Program-made: the position numbers and the translations under genes
Assembly (NCBI RefSeq): GCF_030936135.1
Contig: NC_082596.1
Span: 100,649,383-100,713,382, forward strand
DNA length: 64,000 bases
Origin: Gavia stellata
Lineage: Eukaryota > Chordata > Aves > Gaviiformes > Gaviidae
Direction of reading: 5' to 3'
Shown here: one piece after another, positions 10,342 through 25,500 of the stretch
How positions within the stretch are numbered: the first letter of the stretch is position 1
How the letters are laid out: each line of letters opens with the position of its first letter
Notes under the pieces: model-generated
Databases searched by the model: none
What the model saw: the letters and a program-made list of their open reading frames with translations, nothing else
Told to the model about the DNA's origin: nothing

Positions 10342-13300
10342 TTAGCGCCCAATAGACCCGCTGCTGAAGGTTGAGTATGAGTAAGAATATGAAGAGCTTG
10401 CTGATGCATCAAAACTTCCTCTCCTAGACCCACTGCGTGAGCCTGAACGTGAGCCAGAGCGAGAGCCAGAGCGAGAGCCGGGTGCTGAGGAGACATTGTA
10501 GGGACTGGATATGCCTTTAGATGAAACGGAGGCTGCCTCCAAGAGTTTAAGCCCGGTGATGTCTTCCACCATTGACCGATTCATTGCATCTTTGTAGGAT
10601 ATTTTCAGCTTGGTCTTGGGGCAGGTCAGAATTTTGGGATAGCTATTAGTGTCTTGCAATTTCTGGGCAGCACGACCATCAATCAATCCATTCCTAATGG
10701 CTTCCTCAGTACTTATTCTTCCACGCACTTCTGGGTCCACGAGACCTCCAGTGAGGTACTGGAATTCAAGGAACCGCTGCCCAGCCTCATAAGGCAACCA
10801 TTTTTCCTTCACTGCTTCAGCTGCTGACATCCTCTTGCGTCCGCCCTTTATGCCTTCGAACCCTATGAAGGCCTTCTGGGCTGGTTTGAGCCGTGTGGCC
10901 ATATCCTGATCAATGATGCCTTGACTGGCAGCTTCCTGAAGTGAAAGCCTCTGGCCTGTGGTCGGGCATATTATGCCCCCTGTGCAGGCCTGGGCTTCAA
11001 GTAACCGTTGCCCGGTGATGCTATCCACGATGCCCCGTTGTATAGCTTCTGAAATGGAGATTTTCTCCAAGTTTTCTGTGTCAAATATGGCTGCAATGGG
11101 ACTGCACTCTTCTGGGGTCTCTGAGAAAGAGCCACTCCTGATCAGCGAGGAAGAACTCCTGACACTCAGCACTGTGGGAGACCGAGTCACCGACTCATGC
11201 CGGAACACCTCATCAGTGCCGTTACGGCAGGAAATCATGTCTGCAAACTGCGTCAGGCTTAAACTGCCAGAACGGTACTGGTCAAAAAACTTCCTCTCTA
11301 CCAGACCTTTATCAATCGCATCTTGGATGTCATACTGGCTACCTGTTTTTCTGTCAACAAGGACTACTCTACTGCTACCATCTGATCCTGTAATAGTTAT
11401 TTCTTCCCACTCACACTCCTGTTCAGCTAGTTCTGTATAGGTGTCATAATCTATGAGGCCTTTGCTGTACGCCTCCTGTACGGACATTTCCCTGTTTGTT
11501 TCTGGATCTACAATGACAACCCGGCGCTTCCTAAGAGTGTTCTTCTGTGAGGTGTGCACCACCTTCTTCTTCTCTCTCAGGGGTAGAAGGCAGAGCCCTG
11601 TTGCTTCATCCTTTATGCATCTTTCTTTCAGCTGCAAGTAGGTCAAGTTCTCCTCTGTGTTGGGATCAAAGAACCCTTTGGTGTCATCACTTGGATCACT
11701 AAGGATCTGGTTGAGCTCTTCATTGAAGTAGCCACGCTTGTAGGCCGTCTCTACTGGCAAGCGGTAGCTCTCTTTGGGGTCAATGATTCCTCCAGTAGCA
11801 ATCTGGGCCTCCAGCAAACGAATGCCATGGCCTCTCTCTATGAGCTCTTTGTTCATTGCTTGAAACAGAGAAATGATGTTTCCAGTTTCTGGGTCTTTGT
11901 ACCCAGTGACAGCTCTTTCAGCAGAGAGAAGTTTCTCTTTAAATTCAATTCCAACAAGGCCTCTTTTGTAAGCTTCCTCGACGGGCAGCCTCACATTGCT
12001 GACAGGATCCACTATGAACCCTGTGGCTGCCTGGGCTTCTAGAAGTTCAAGGGCTGTCCCTGGTCTAACCAAACCTATTTTCATAGCCTGGTAAATGCCA
12101 AGTTTCTCTTTAGTAGCCTCATTGTAGATACCCGCAATACAGCTAGAGCCCTGAAGGAAATCAATAATTCTCTCACTCACTTCTTCCACTGTAATTGCAC
12201 CTCTTTCCAAGTCATTCCGTGTTGATTCCTTAATAATTCCAGCCTCGAGCAGTGCATCTGCTGAGACGGGCTGCCTGATCCCTTGGAATGACATACTCCT
12301 CTTCTGCACTGGGAGGAGGAGCAGACCAGTGTGTGGTTCAATCCTACATTTTTCCTTCAGCTGCATGTAAGTGACTGCCTTTTTGGTGGTGGGATCTATG
12401 AAGTTCTTTGTAGTGCCTTGGCAGTTGTTTAGGATCCTGTACAGGTCTTTGTCAATCAACCCACGGGACAAAGCTACATCTTTGGGTAGGAAAACACTGT
12501 TGACAGGATCAACAATCCCTCCTACAGCCAGCTGAGCTTCAAGCAGACGAATCCCAGTTTCTCTGTCAACCAAGTTTTTCTTGATGGCTTCAGATACTGG
12601 CACGGTTTTGCCCGAGAAAGGATCTTTAAATCCTGTAATAGCCTTTTCTGCTGTATAGATTTGTTCTCTGTCATCGAAGTCGATCAGATCTCTGGCGATA
12701 GCACTGTCCACTGTTAACATCTCATTTCGGTGTGGGTCTATCACGCCTCCTGTTGCTGCCTGGGCTTCTAAGAGAAGGACAGCATTTTCTCCTGTAAGCA
12801 GCTGATTCCGTTTGGCCTCAACAAAAGAGTACTTCTGTCTGGGTGAAAGAGACACCCCTGCAATAGCACCTGCCCCTTTGAGGTAGGGTTCAATGTCAGC
12901 CGTGACTTCTTCCACTGACCTCTGCCCCTTCAGCAGTTTATCCAGTGTGAGTTTGTCTATCAGCTGACATTCATACAGCTGCATTGCTGTAATCTTCTTC
13001 CGCAGCCCACTGAACAGCAACTTGGAGGCATCAATACAAAAGTCTTCCTCAGTCTGCGTAGATCTGTGGGACCCATATGGGCGCTGCTTGAGTTTCTCGA
13101 TCTCTCTTTGCAGCCTGAGACGCTCTGATTCCAACTCTGACTGGTTTTTGACAGCAGTCTCTTCCAGTCGGCACCGGTATCTCTCCTCAATCCGTTTGAT
13201 CTCCATCTGCAGCCTTTCAATCTCACTCCTCAGGGTGTTCTTCTCCCTCTCACTCTTCTCTCTCTCACACTGGATCTTCCTTATGGATTCCTCTGTCCGG

Positions 13301-13536
13301 GAGTGCTGGCTCTTCCACTGATTGAGGTCATTCAGGATTTGTTGCTTCTCACTTTCCAGGCGTTGCTTCAAACGAGACTCTGACTCCAGGGTAACTTTCA
13401 AACGGTTCAGCTCCTCTTCTAATCTTTGCAGCCTGGCTTTGTCTTGCTCCAAAGCACTCATTTTTATCAGCAAGGTTTCTCTTTCTTGCATAATGTGACT
13501 ATACTGATTTTTGGATTCTTGAATCCTATTGGATGC
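10342..13536 (-). CDS. DSP: DSP exon 24, plakin-repeat tail, stop
   Basis: 3195 bp, residues 1799-2862 plus TAA at 10344-10342. Begins [11 protein letters not shown], then the last coiled coil to about residue 1940. Three plakin-repeat domains follow, recognisable by recurring [18 protein letters not shown] motifs that form the intermediate-filament binding surface. The tail has five GSR units then RRGSFDA; the Ser at about residue 2839 aligns with human Ser2849, a phosphosite that tunes keratin binding. Human has one more GSR unit. The linker between domains B and C is shorter than in human around [13 protein letters not shown]. Confidence 0.98.
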   Translation of the reverse strand, partial: ASNRIQESKNQYSHIMQERETLLIKMSALEQDKARLQRLEEELNRLKVTLESESRLKQRLESEKQQILNDLNQWKSQHSRTEESIRKIQCEREKSEREKNTLRSEIERLQMEIKRIEERYRCRLEETAVKNQSELESERLRLQREIEKLKQRPYGSHRSTQTEEDFCIDASKLLFSGLRKKITAMQLYECQLIDKLTLDKLLKGQRSVEEVTADIEPYLKGAGAIAGVSLSPRQKYSFVEAKRNQLLTGENAVLLLEAQAATGGVIDPHRNEMLTVDSAIARDLIDFDDREQIYTAEKAITGFKDPFSGKTVPVSEAIKKNLVDRETGIRLLEAQLAVGGIVDPVNSVFLPKDVALSRGLIDKDLYRILNNCQGTTKNFIDPTTKKAVTYMQLKEKCRIEPHTGLLLLPVQKRSMSFQGIRQPVSADALLEAGIIKESTRNDLERGAITVEEVSERIIDFLQGSSCIAGIYNEATKEKLGIYQAMKIGLVRPGTALELLEAQAATGFIVDPVSNVRLPVEEAYKRGLVGIEFKEKLLSAERAVTGYKDPETGNIISLFQAMNKELIERGHGIRLLEAQIATGGIIDPKESYRLPVETAYKRGYFNEELNQILSDPSDDTKGFFDPNTEENLTYLQLKERCIKDEATGLCLLPLREKKKVVHTSQKNTLRKRRVVIVDPETNREMSVQEAYSKGLIDYDTYTELAEQECEWEEITITGSDGSSRVVLVDRKTGSQYDIQDAIDKGLVERKFFDQYRSGSLSLTQFADMISCRNGTDEVFRHESVTRSPTVLSVRSSSSLIRSGSFSETPEECSPIAAIFDTENLEKISISEAIQRGIVDSITGQRLLEAQACTGGIICPTTGQRLSLQEAASQGIIDQDMATRLKPAQKAFIGFEGIKGGRKRMSAAEAVKEKWLPYEAGQRFLEFQYLTGGLVDPEVRGRISTEEAIRNGLIDGRAAQKLQDTNSYPKILTCPKTKLKISYKDAMNRSMVEDITGLKLLEAASVSSKGISSPYNVSSAPGSRSGSRSGSRSGSRSGSRRGSFDASASSSYSYSYSTFSSGSIGR

Positions 13537-16500
13537 CTACAGTTTTAAAGAAGAAATAAACCAAGAGAGGATGGTTAGAGTTTATGCTGGTTAGAGTTAT
13601 GCTCTCCACTGAACAATGCTCTTCAGCCTGCCATTTAACCTGCAGCAAGCTGCCACTGGAAAACACTCTAGTTGCAGCAGTGCCTTACCCAAGACCATGG
13701 ATACACATAAACCAATGAAGGTACATTGTCCCTTCACTGACAGCATCTCTAGTACCACCAGAGACTCCATTCTGTTACCCATAGCCTTGATTTTCTGCTG
13801 ATTTAGTTAGCTCTTTATAGCTTTTTAATACTTCTCATAGTACAACTACACATACACAGAGCATTCAAGACTCAAAGAGTCTGATGCTCAGCAGATGTAC
13901 CCTAGCATAGTCCTGCTAACCTGCATAAATTTTTATCAGCTAAGGACTGGTCATACATGGATAAAAAGGAAATATATGACTCAATTTTCGCTTTCCTATC
14001 AGTTTCACATGTTACTCCAAACAATTTTACCTGTGTTGCTTTACATTTTAATTCACTTAATGTCTTTGTGTATGTATACACATACACAAACACCTACAAG
14101 CATGTACATTTATATGCAGTCCATATTAAACAGAATACCAGTTTATATATTTGTAATACATGCATAGCTATATATGCACAGATGTCAGATAATCCTAAAT
14201 GTTAATATTTTTTAGAAATCAGTATTAAGATTTTTAAAATAAAGGAAAGAAAAACTAAATAAAGGAAAAAATAGCTGAGAATGGGAATGAGAAAAAAAAT
14301 ATAAAGGTCAAGTATAGGAAAAAGCAAAGAAACGTTTTCAAAAGTGCTTACTTGTATATATTTAAACAGTAGCTCTTTGGACAAGAAACTAGGCAGAAGA
14401 ATGAAATATGAAAAAATGTTTTAACTGGTTTATGCTGTCACCTCAAGTTTAAGAAATAAGGGCCAATAGTAAAATTTGCAAATGCCCTTAGTGACTCAGG
14501 AACATAAATCCCCAAAACAGTCAAGGAAACGTAGGCTTTAAGTACCTTAGGTACAGCTGACATCATCATCTTTAATCCTCACTTGTAGTCAACACCTTAC
14601 CCAGCTAAGCAGCACTTCGACAGGTTGTTGGTTCTGGGGTTTTTAGCTGGTTTAGTTTGATACCACTCAGGTCAGCCTCAAAGGACTGCTTTAACCCGTA
14701 CTGGCTGAAACAGCCTGGGGAAGCACACAGCCAGCAGGGTACAGCTAAAGCACAGTGGTACTCCATGTACTCTCATCTTCCCCTGGGATGGTTTGGGGGA
14801 GACTGGCACAGACCCAGGTTTTCTCCTGGGACAAGGGCTGAGGGCAAGGCTCAGCTAGATGGTAAGACAGCTTATGGCTCCCTAGCACAGCTCCCAGGGA
14901 GTAAAGAGGCTAAGAAAGTGGCCAAATCCTGCCATTTTTGTTTAAAAATGAACCAGGGGAAGGGCCAGAAAGGGGATATTAGTCACAAGTACAGTGAACT
15001 TAAACAGCAAAGTGTGAATTAAGCTGATTCAAACAGACACTGCAATTAATTATATATCTGAGAGACAGTAAAGCTGGGATCAAAGTATGTGTGAATACCT
15101 CTAGAGCTTGCTTTTGGAATTTTTCAATTTCCTGTCTCAATTTTTCCCTTTCTTTCTGTAAATCATTAATCAACCCCTGAAGTTCCAGGGTTTGCTTGCT
15201 GCTTGTCTGAAGCTGATTCTTTAGTTCAGCAATGGCGGTATTTTTCTCATCAACTTCACTTCTGACCATTCTGAGGTCATCATACTCCAATCTAACATTT
15301 CGCAGCTCTTCCTCCAGTAACAAGTGTTCCTTGGTTAGGTTCTCGGTGAGAGACTGAAGCCTTTCGATTTCTATTTTGCATTCATTCAAGTTTTTGCTTT
15401 TCTCCTCAGAGGTTTTCTGTAAGTGCTCATATCGTAGGTGAGCCTGTTTTAATTGCTCCTGTTCTTGGACCAACTGACGGCGTAAAGTCTCAATATCAGA
15501 TGTGTACTTTCTTATCTCCTCCATGTATCTCTGCTTCTCTCTCACATGACCGTCTAATACTTCTCTTTGGTGTCTAAGGTCATCTTCATTCCTCTTCTTT
15601 ACAATAGACACTTCCTCTATCTGCTGTGTGAGATTAGTTATTTTAACCGACTGCTCTCTGAGAGATCTCCTCATGCCTTCTATTTCCTCCTCCAGTTTCT
15701 TCCTCCTGGACGTCTCCTCCATTACATTTTTATTCTGCCTGCAAAGTTCCTCTTCCAGCTTATGTTTCTGGATCTGCAAGTCTTTTACAGTGCTCTGAAA
15801 CTTTGCACTTTCTTGATCCCTGCCTTTTTTCTCTTGCGAAACTCTTTCATAGTCAATTTTCAGTCTGGCCAGTTCCTGCTCTTGGATCCTCAGCTTGTTA
15901 ATTGTCTCAGTAGCACTCGTGTTTGCTTTCTGCAGGTCAAACTGGACTCTTTTTAACTGACTGTTCTCATCCTCTAGTTCTTTTCTCTGACTTGTTTCTA
16001 CATCCAACAACTTTCTCAGCCTTTCGATCTCCTTGTTTCTTTCCTTAATCGTCTTAGAAGCATCATCAAGCGACTGTTTGTACCGCATGCTCTCATCAGA
16101 GTGCCTCTGAATAACTTGTTTTAGCTCAATCTCCAGCTGCTGTTTCTTCTGAGAAAGCTCTGACCCAGCTGCCTTCTGCTGCTGAGCATTCTCTTCTATT
16201 TTCCGTAGATTATCTGTTGTCTGACTTATCGTATTCTTCAGTCTCCTAATTTCCTCACACAAATTCCTATTTTCTCTCATGGCATTATCAAGCTGTGTTC
16301 TATAATTATTTGTGTCCTCTTCCTTTTGCATGGTGACCTGGTGAATTGTGGTCTTTGTGATATTAATCTCAGTTTCATATTTGTTCTTTAAACTAATAAT
16401 TTCCTCATCATAACTGTTCCTTACCTTAGCCAATTCATTTTCAAGTTCCCATCGGCTTTTAGCCTCTTCCTGAAGCTGAACCTTTAGCCTTTCCAGCTCC

Positions 16501-19500
16501 TTAGTTTTATCCTGAATAGTTGAGGCAGCTTCCTCAAGAGCCTGCTTGTATCTTGAGTTGTCTTCTCCACGAAGCTGAATGATCTGTTTCAGCTCCAGCT
16601 CTAACTGATGCTTTTGCTGTGACACCTCAGAACTGCAAGCCTTGTGCTGAAGAGCATCTTCTTCTGCCCTCCTCCGTTGGTCTGTGGTTTGCAGAATGGC
16701 ATCATTCAGCCTCACAATCTCATCCTTAAGATCTCTGTTTTCTCTTGTCAGTCTGTCAACCTGGGCTCTGAGGCCTTTTGCATCATCATCTTTCTGTGCA
16801 GCTATCTGCTGGATTGTGGTCTTCTTAATATTAATTTCTGTTTCATACTTGTTCTTTAAATTACTCATCTCCTCGCTAAACTGGTTTCTTACCTTAGCCA
16901 GCTCATTTTCATATTCCCTCTTCCGTGTGCCTTCGTCCTGAAGAAGAACCCTTAATCTTTCTATCTCGTACTCCTTCTCCTTGATGACCTTCTCAGACTC
17001 TAACTTTTGCCAACCAAGGCTGTCTTTCTCATTTTGTCTTGTTTTCTGCAGCTGGTCATAGTCATTCTTCTGCTGCTCATATCTATCCTCCAGCAATTTC
17101 CTTTTCCTTTTCTCATCTTCAGTCTCGTAAGTCAGCCTGGTTATTCTGTCATTTAGATCCTTTATTTGGGCATAGCACTTGTCCAGGTTTTGCTTAGCAG
17201 AATTTCCATCCATTTCAGCTTGTCTTTTCATCTCCTCCAAACTCATCAGCTTTGCCTTGAGCTGAGAAATGTCCATCTGGTACTTCTGCAGATTTTGCTC
17301 CAAGAACTTATGTTTGTTGCTTGTCTCTGAATTTGAATCCCTGGCAAGCCTGAGTTCTTCTTCCAGGAGTTCAATTTTGGTGTTTTTCATCTGCAAAATG
17401 ATAGCAGAAAAACAAACAAACAAAAAACCCACATAAACATTTGTGACAACTGTTTCAAAATCATCACATGCAATACAATATACCTTTGTAACACTGACAT
17501 TTTTTTCTCTGCTTCAATGACAACTCATAATCCTTTTTTATTTAATGTCATCAAGACAAATTCTGGAATCCTTATTTATTCAGAGTCAAACCTCATTCAG
17601 AAATCAGCATAATTACTTTCAGAGGGGAAATGGTACTTGATGGGGGGAGGGAGATGCAATACAGATAGTAAAATCTGATGTACCAAGAGTTCACCAGCAA
17701 AGTATTAAATAGCCTCATTTAAAATCTCCACAATTTTCAAACAGGTGATTTACATTCCATGTATGTGACCTCTTAAATGGGCCTCTGTTGCCACTGAGAT
17801 CAATCAAATCAGGAGTAACTCCGTTTGAAACACTGTAGATATGGCCTGAAATGAGGTGTGGTCCCTTAACCATGAGGAGCGTTTTCAGTACTGAGATAAT
17901 TGTATTCGCACTGAGATCAAGGCTCTGATGGGCAGAGGAGGACCTCTTGCATGCTTTGATGAGCACCTCATGATTACCAAGAAGGCCAATGTTCTCCACC
18001 TCACACATGACCTTGGAGGTAACTTTGCAATATACTGTGCTCTTTGACAAAAGATGCATGAAACTGCTTACATGCCTCCTTCATGGGACACCACTGAGCT
18101 CAGGGTTTAGTTTTATGGACTGTTTTGCACTGTATTTAAGCAGAAAGTCTTTGATCAGTGATAGCTTGCTAATCTGTGATAAAAATAGAAGGTAAATAAA
18201 ATAAAGAGTCAGATTACCTTCAAGTCCTCCATGCTCTTTAACATTTCACTTAAGAATCTGTAATAATCTCCTGATCTTGTAAGAAGCTCTATGTAGCGAG
18301 ACTGAGCCTCACTAGCCTTGAAAGGAAAGAAAATTGTTAGCAGCTTGTACTACAGAGTTAAATATGAACATACCTATGTTTCAGATCATTTAAAGGATTA
18401 CAATCCACTTGATGAAACATATCACTTGACAAAGTAAAAAGCAAATTCTTCTCCTCACAAATTCACATGACTTTCTGAGGACCCCAAATGTATAAACTCT
18501 CTCTTCTGATAAACCCACACCTTCTTTTTCAAGATTATTTCCCCCCAAGGCTGCCGTGATATTAAAAAAGGCTTCATCCCCTGGTTCATCATGCTCTTCC
18601 TGTCTGACAGTCACGAGTAATCTAAGTTAAACTTTTAATAGTGGTTAATTCCCAGGTTGAAAGTGACTAAACCACTTGGGGCATGAATCTTACTTTCTCA
18701 CAATATGTATGCAATGGACATTGAATAGGAATGAGGTAAATTCCTGAGGGCTAATCTACGGTCTAAATGAGCCCAAGTATGATCTTACAGCACAGCAACT
18801 ACTCTGCACTAATTCTTTGTGCTTACGTGCTTAGTACATATTACCAATGACAGTGCTAATTATTAGAATACAGCTGGATATGACTCACAATGGCTCACAT
18901 GGACAAATAAATGTATTCAAAAGATTGATGGGGAGGAAGGAAAGATACCTCTTGAAGAATCAGCACTGCAGGAGACTGAACCACACTCTTCTTGATAGGT
19001 ATGTTGAGCAATGTTTCTAACCCGGAACTGTAGGAAGCAACCTGTAGTTCATAATCCTGTAAAACAACAGGGAAAGGTAAGACCCATTTAACAACTGCCA
19101 AGGAACTCTCTGGGAATCTGGATTTCCCAAAATGCAAATAAAGTTTCGGCGTCGTTTTGGGTTTTTTAATAAAAAGCTACATTTTCCCTTTTTTATATCT
19201 CTGGCCATGTACTGATGATCCTCTACCAGAAACAGAAGCTCATCAGTTCAAGTACCACTGTGGAGACTCATGGAGGAGAATGACAAAGGGAAAAAGAGAA
19301 AAAACATTTTACAAAAAAGGGAAGATACTTGTTTCCAGTAGTTGAGGGTTACCCGGAGGTGAAAAAGATTCATGGGAGCAACTGGTCTAGGTACTGTTAT
19401 CAACAAAAACTTCATCGGAAATAACTGTCTCTGCATCTCTTTCATATCACTTACACCGTGCCACATATGTAAGATCTTTGTCACAGAGAGTAAGATTGAG

Positions 19501-22500
19501 CTGGCGAAAACACGGATATAAAGGTGACAAAAATGCAAAGACCACAAAACCATTCCCTGTATATCTTCTTGGTTTTCATGGCTATTGCACACCATTCCTC
19601 CTGCTAATCTGCATTTGTCTTGCCTCCTAGACCAGATCCTAATCAGACCTAATTCCTAAGCTACAAAACTGTTCCCTACTCCCTTATTTTTTTAACACGT
19701 GAACTGGAAAGTTTGGTCTGGCTAGAAGGAGGCTTTGATTCTCCTGAAGAGAAGCTCTCACTGGTATCTCCTGCATCATCCTGTGGTCTTCAGGTGACAA
19801 GTACACAAATTGCCTTCATTATATTTTGTACACACAAGTGCTTCATCCCAGCAATTTCTGCACACACATCAGGGATCCAACATTTCACCTGCCAGCAAAG
19901 CAGAGACAATGGGATGCGCCTGACCATGAAAAAACCACACCCCGTAAAAATGCTGAAATCCAAGTACCTTAATCGCAGCTGAGCACTGATCTGCATGCTT
20001 GAGAAGCTCCTCAACTTTGTCTCGCTTCCCACAGATTTCACTGTGCAAGTTCTGTCAAGAAAAAAGTGAACCGTGAAGCACTCCCTCAAGATTTGCCAGT
20101 ATTTCCTCCTGTACACGCTGCCTCCATCACAAGGCACCTGCAGTATGAGACCACTGCAACCCCAGAGGCTGAGACCTGACATGACCTGTAACTGTGCAGT
20201 TTTTACAACTGCAAGCTCTCTGTGCATGAGAAGGTTGTTCTCAGAAAGAACACCTAGCAACCCAGCAACCCCCAGAGCTGGGAGAGTTCCTTGACTTTAG
20301 CTTACGTGTATTTCCTCGCTTTTTATTTTTGTGCTGTAATTCGTCCCATAAGTTGCACCATCATACAGTCCCTTGAATTAATTCAAACCTGATGTGTAAA
20401 AGTGTCAATGATCATGCAAGAGCCAAAAAATGGTCTTGTTCATAATCTGTAGCAGCAGTGACAGAAAGTAATGAGGATAATATTATTTCCTCTCTCCTGC
20501 CTTCTACACAGGTGGTGTTTTTTGGTAGCTTGCGTACTTTGTAATTCAAAACAGGCCACTGTATTGCAGACCGCACTGAAACTGGTATTTTCTGAATAGC
20601 AAAACAATTTAAAATCCAGATAATTGAAGACGACTCATTCAGGTGCTGCATACCTTCTGATCGTGTAGGTATCTCATGATAGTGTTGCAATCACACAGCT
20701 TCATGGACTCAATAGAATCCTGCCTGCGCTTGGCATCACAGATCCATTTGCACAGAGCCTGGTAGAGATCTCGGTAAGTTTTCAGCTGTTTGATCTGCCT
20801 TTCTAAATCCCATGATCTAGAAAAAAACGGGGAAAACTGTCAAAATGGAAAGTACATTCTCTTTCTCTCTCTTTGAAGATTTTTCAGAAATAAGACACAG
20901 TAATAAACTAGGTTAAACTATGGGAAGCTCTAAAAGGAGATTCTGAACAAAGATTTTAAATAAATGAGACTTGTACTGGTTATTAGTCATGGGTTTCTAG
21001 TGCCTCACTTTTGAGTAACTCTGCAATACCTGGAGGTTGGCACTTCCAGTCAACTAAGTGAGGGATGGATAAAATCTTGCAGTGATAAAAATCAAGTTCA
21101 CCAATTTCAGTACTCTTGTTCTCAATTTTCACCAAAACAGCCAGCACCTGGTCAATTTTTATTAATAGTACTAGATTTTGTCCTGAAGTAAAAACGAAAC
21201 AAATCACACATCAAAAAACCCACAAATGATGAGAATATGCCTTCAGTTCAATAAAGCATTAGAAAAAAAATTGTTGTCATTTTTTTTACTTAATTCTTAG
21301 TGTTAATTTTTTAACTCTCAGGTAGGTATAGGGTAATTAGGAATAAGCATGGTTGCTTTGTTTGAGGGGGAAAATGCTGACTGGAAGTACTTAATCCAAG
21401 AACATTAGCAAGAATAAAAAAATAATTAGAACAACTCCTTAGCACATACATTATACATTTACATGAATAACTACATTCTCCTGCTTGGTCTTACAGAATC
21501 CCTTTTAAAGTATGTTCAACCTATTCACAGTTGCTCTAGTCTTATTGCCCTGAAGTCATCATTTGTCCTCTGGAAGTGATGATTAGTGCACATCAGTTCT
21601 TTTAGACTCACTGTTAAGATGATCTTAGTAGCAACAGCAACAGGAAGAAGCTATTAGGAAATATGATCAAACCTGTTATCTATCTGCTTATCAGCTCTCT
21701 GCCAGCGGTCTATTAGCTGGGTAACTTTGTCACAGAACTTTCCAATGTCCATGTCATACAGGGTATATGACTGGCAAGACTGTGAGTGAATCTGAAGCGT
21801 TTTCTGCAGCTCGTTTTCCAGGGCATTCAGTAGTGACTTCTTCATGTTTAAGTCTGCTTTCATTTTCTGGAGAAAAACCAAAATGCTGTCATACATTTAA
21901 TTCTTGAGAGGATACTCAAATTTAACCATCAACAGCATGCACAATGTGTTGGGATCTAAAGATTTTGTTTCTGCTTCAGTAAGGTATGTACACTGACGTC
22001 AGCTGGACTTAATACATTAAAAGTGAAACACCTACTTTGGTAAACAGAGTTTGACTTAAGAACGTGTTTAAAGTTAGACTCACTCTTAAATAATTTGCTA
22101 AACCAAAGCCCTCTGCTGTCATATTCTGTAGCTAACATTTGAGTTTCTCAGAACTATAGAGAGCAGCTATCCCAAAAAAAAAACCCCAATAAAAAAACCC
22201 CCACAAAACAGGAAGAGCCTGCCATGCTTGTTCCTCAAAACAACTGCCTAGAAAGTTTCATTGAAGCATAGAAGATTCCTGTACTTGCAACAGTTGTGGA
22301 ATCAAGCCTCAAGATTGGCATAGCCAGTTTTTAAATGTTATCTAAAAATGGGCACAGATTTTTTTTTCCTGTTTACATTTTTATAAACATCTTCCATGAA
22401 GATGTTTCTTTACACACGTGCTTGTTTGTGTGCACATACTCACGTACTGTGGGGTATCACCAAATGGCATATACAGTGCAGGCGGTGTTCTGCCTTGCAT

Positions 22501-25500
22501 CCCCCAGTCACAGGGATGACTTCATCCTTCGATAATATGCTCAAGCACTCTTTTTTTGTGTAGCTCAAATTTACACCAGCTAAGAACAGCTCCCAGCAAC
22601 TGAACTGCAGCTCTCATTTAACATGATAAAAAGGTAACCTGGTTGTGCTCCATTTGTGCCACCTACACACTTTTTCCCTACTACACCTGAGAACAGGAAA
22701 GAATGAAAGAGTCCCTATTCTCCCAAAGGCATTCGGTGCAAAAAGGACCAGCTCAACGCCAGTTAAAGACTAGTTCTGCAAGCCAACAAAGAATAACTAC
22801 AAAGCAGTTATTCTTTGCCATCTCCCCTTGTACAGGGTGGATAGTTCTCACCATAAGATTTGAAATGGACTCTATGGCAAAACCTGGACACACAATAACA
22901 TTCAAATTTACTTGTGACAACTGGATGACAACAAGGGCAATTAACAAGCCTTTTTGCAAGAAAGGAGGTATTGCCTCCAAATCCAGCTTCATAAGTAATA
23001 CAAATAAACACAGATAATGGATTACGGAGACCTTCCATGCCACTGGCTTTGCTGTGGGGGCAGCAACAACCAGGGGATGGAAGTAGTAGTAACCCGTACA
23101 TTCCTTCCAATAATTTGCAAAAGCATTGTATGTCTGTGTCACTGTATGTCAGGATCAGCATTTCCATCTCCTGTGGTTTCAGAAGTGTTTCACCCAGCTC
23201 AATAGACCAGTGTGGCAGCTATGAATTTTGCCTTGCTGTGTCCTTGGGTCTTGGCCTCTCACCTTCAGACAAGCCCGATAAGCCTCCACTTTATCAAGAT
23301 CCAAAGGAACAGTCTCCTCTTCAGACAATCGGACTTCAAAAACTCTGATGACATCTTCTGTTTGTAGAATAATCTGGAGCAGACACCTCAGTGCATTCAA
23401 GCTAAAATAAATAATACAAGACAAATCCGTTATGGACTGGGACAGGAAAGGTGATATTTCTAATTAATTGCAGATCATTAGATAAAGAGAATAGACAATA
23501 CAGAAGAAATTCCAGTGATACCTATGATTCTCACTTCTTTTTTTAAAGTCTTCCAGAAAAGAGAAGAAATTCACAGAAGTGTCTGTTTCTACACACATGT
23601 ACAGCATTTGTAAGAAAGAAGGTGTAATTTTACACTACTGGTAACAAAAGGCAGGTTTCTGGACTAAAAATTATGGAAGAAAGTGAATGATTTATTGCTA
23701 CAACCTCAATTTTCTTACCTGTCTAAGTAGCCAGCAGAAACACCATTAATATTTTCCAGTTTTTGAAATAGGGCATTTATCTCTGACTGCAAATACACAT
23801 ACTTTTCACAGCCTCTGAAGTTAGGCAGCAAGTCCTTATGCTTATTGAGGGTTTCAGCCATTATTTGAGAGTCATTCTGCACACCCTAAGGAAAAAGAAT
23901 GCCCAATTTACACATTTTTGGTGGCTGAATGATCATTCTACAGCACATACGCAATTAGTATCCTTATCCAAATAGTCTACTGTTATCTAACCAGCTTGAC
24001 TGAGGACTGAAGCAGTGCCTAAGCTTGCTTTCTTCAAGGTAAGTAACACTGGGCGGTTTCTGTTTTGCACAGTCCACAACAGGTAATACATCTTTTTGAG
24101 CTCCTCATCCACTCTGAAGCTCAGCTCTGTTGAAAGCAGAGCACTTTACTGCCAGCTGACTACTGCACTCGGTAAAAGTTCCAAGGTCCTTCTGCTCTTA
24201 AGACCTTTACAACCTCATTGCCTCAGGGGAATTTCTCATATACTGAATCTGTTCTCGTTTCTTACTCATCTTCTCTCTCCAGTCTCCTTCAAATCTTACG
24301 AGCTGGGAGAGGGAGGGAGTTTGTAAGCCTTATCTTTCCACTCTGCATTCCACAGACAGCCCTTCAGAGGTAGGTGATAAAGTGGGACCCGTGCAAAAGG
24401 ATATTAATAGTGCTTTAAACCTGGATGAGGCTTAACATGAGTTCATGTCCACTTGATATCAGGCTTTCTATATTCTTTGCCTGACAGAATTTGACTTCTA
24501 AAATCCTAGAGTCAACTTTTTCTACTTAGGAGCTAAACTTCAATCCAAATCATCATAGTTAGCTTCCATTTTTCTGCACAGGATGTGTGTCTTTCCCAGC
24601 TGATCAGAAATACAACTGCAGCATGCTCTGCAGCACAGAGTCATACTGCGCTTGAGACACTCAAAGAAAAACATCCACAGTTACCTCTAAATCCTTTATT
24701 CTGACTGAAAAGTCATGCACAGCCCCTTGATCCACTCCAAGAGGAGCTCTTTGAACCATCCGAATCTCAGAAGCTTCAATCTGACGCCGAAGTTTCTGAA
24801 GCTCCATCAGCAGCCAGGCCTCCTGCTTCTCATGTTCTCGGTTTCTCTCGTTAACGATAATGGTGTTTGAGGAACCCACAGGACAGGTCTCAGTTGGGAC
24901 CACTGTAAAATGAATTGGGTAAATGTCAACTGCCAGAGAACTGAGCACCTACATATAGAAAGCCAATGCAGTGCCAAAATGACCTAAGCACTGATTTGAT
25001 CTGTAGAACTGAGAACATGTGGAAGATCTGGGCCCTTTTGCAGCTGTTTCAAGTAATGAAATCTCCCCTTCACAAAAAGAGAAACTTGTTTCCTCAAATG
25101 CAGCAGTGCTGTTTTGCTTCCTAATAACTGAAAACATATCAGATGGGCTAAATTACTCATTTTCCCAGCAAGTTCCATGAACTTCAGAGGACTATTCCCA
25201 GATTCACACCAAAGGAAGGAAGAACAAAACATACTCTTCCCTGCACATGGCCAGTTTTGTTATATGAGGAGACAGCAGTACAATTCTTGAACATGTTTCC
25301 ATTCATATATTTATGAGAACATTTTCACATAAAAAGAATGCACCATCACCCCCCAAACAAAGAAACCCAAGCAGTACAATCTCTACAGAAAACAGGAGGA
25401 CAACAAACCTATTTGTGGCTGCCGTGGTTGATTAGGCAGTTGTATAATCAAGGTTTGGTAGTGCTTCTGAGCATCAGTGAACTGAGTCTGGATCTTTCGT

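Noticed and set aside
10958..11440. 160-codon plus-strand frame
   Set aside because: It is the antisense shadow of DSP exon 24, which is strongly supported on the minus strand.
15567..15956. 129-codon plus-strand frame
   Set aside because: Antisense of the coiled-coil rod in exon 23; hydrophobic composition follows from the Glu/Lys/Leu codons on the other strand.
19790..20260. 156-codon minus-strand frame
   Set aside because: It overlaps DSP exon 20 in a different frame and shows no domain.
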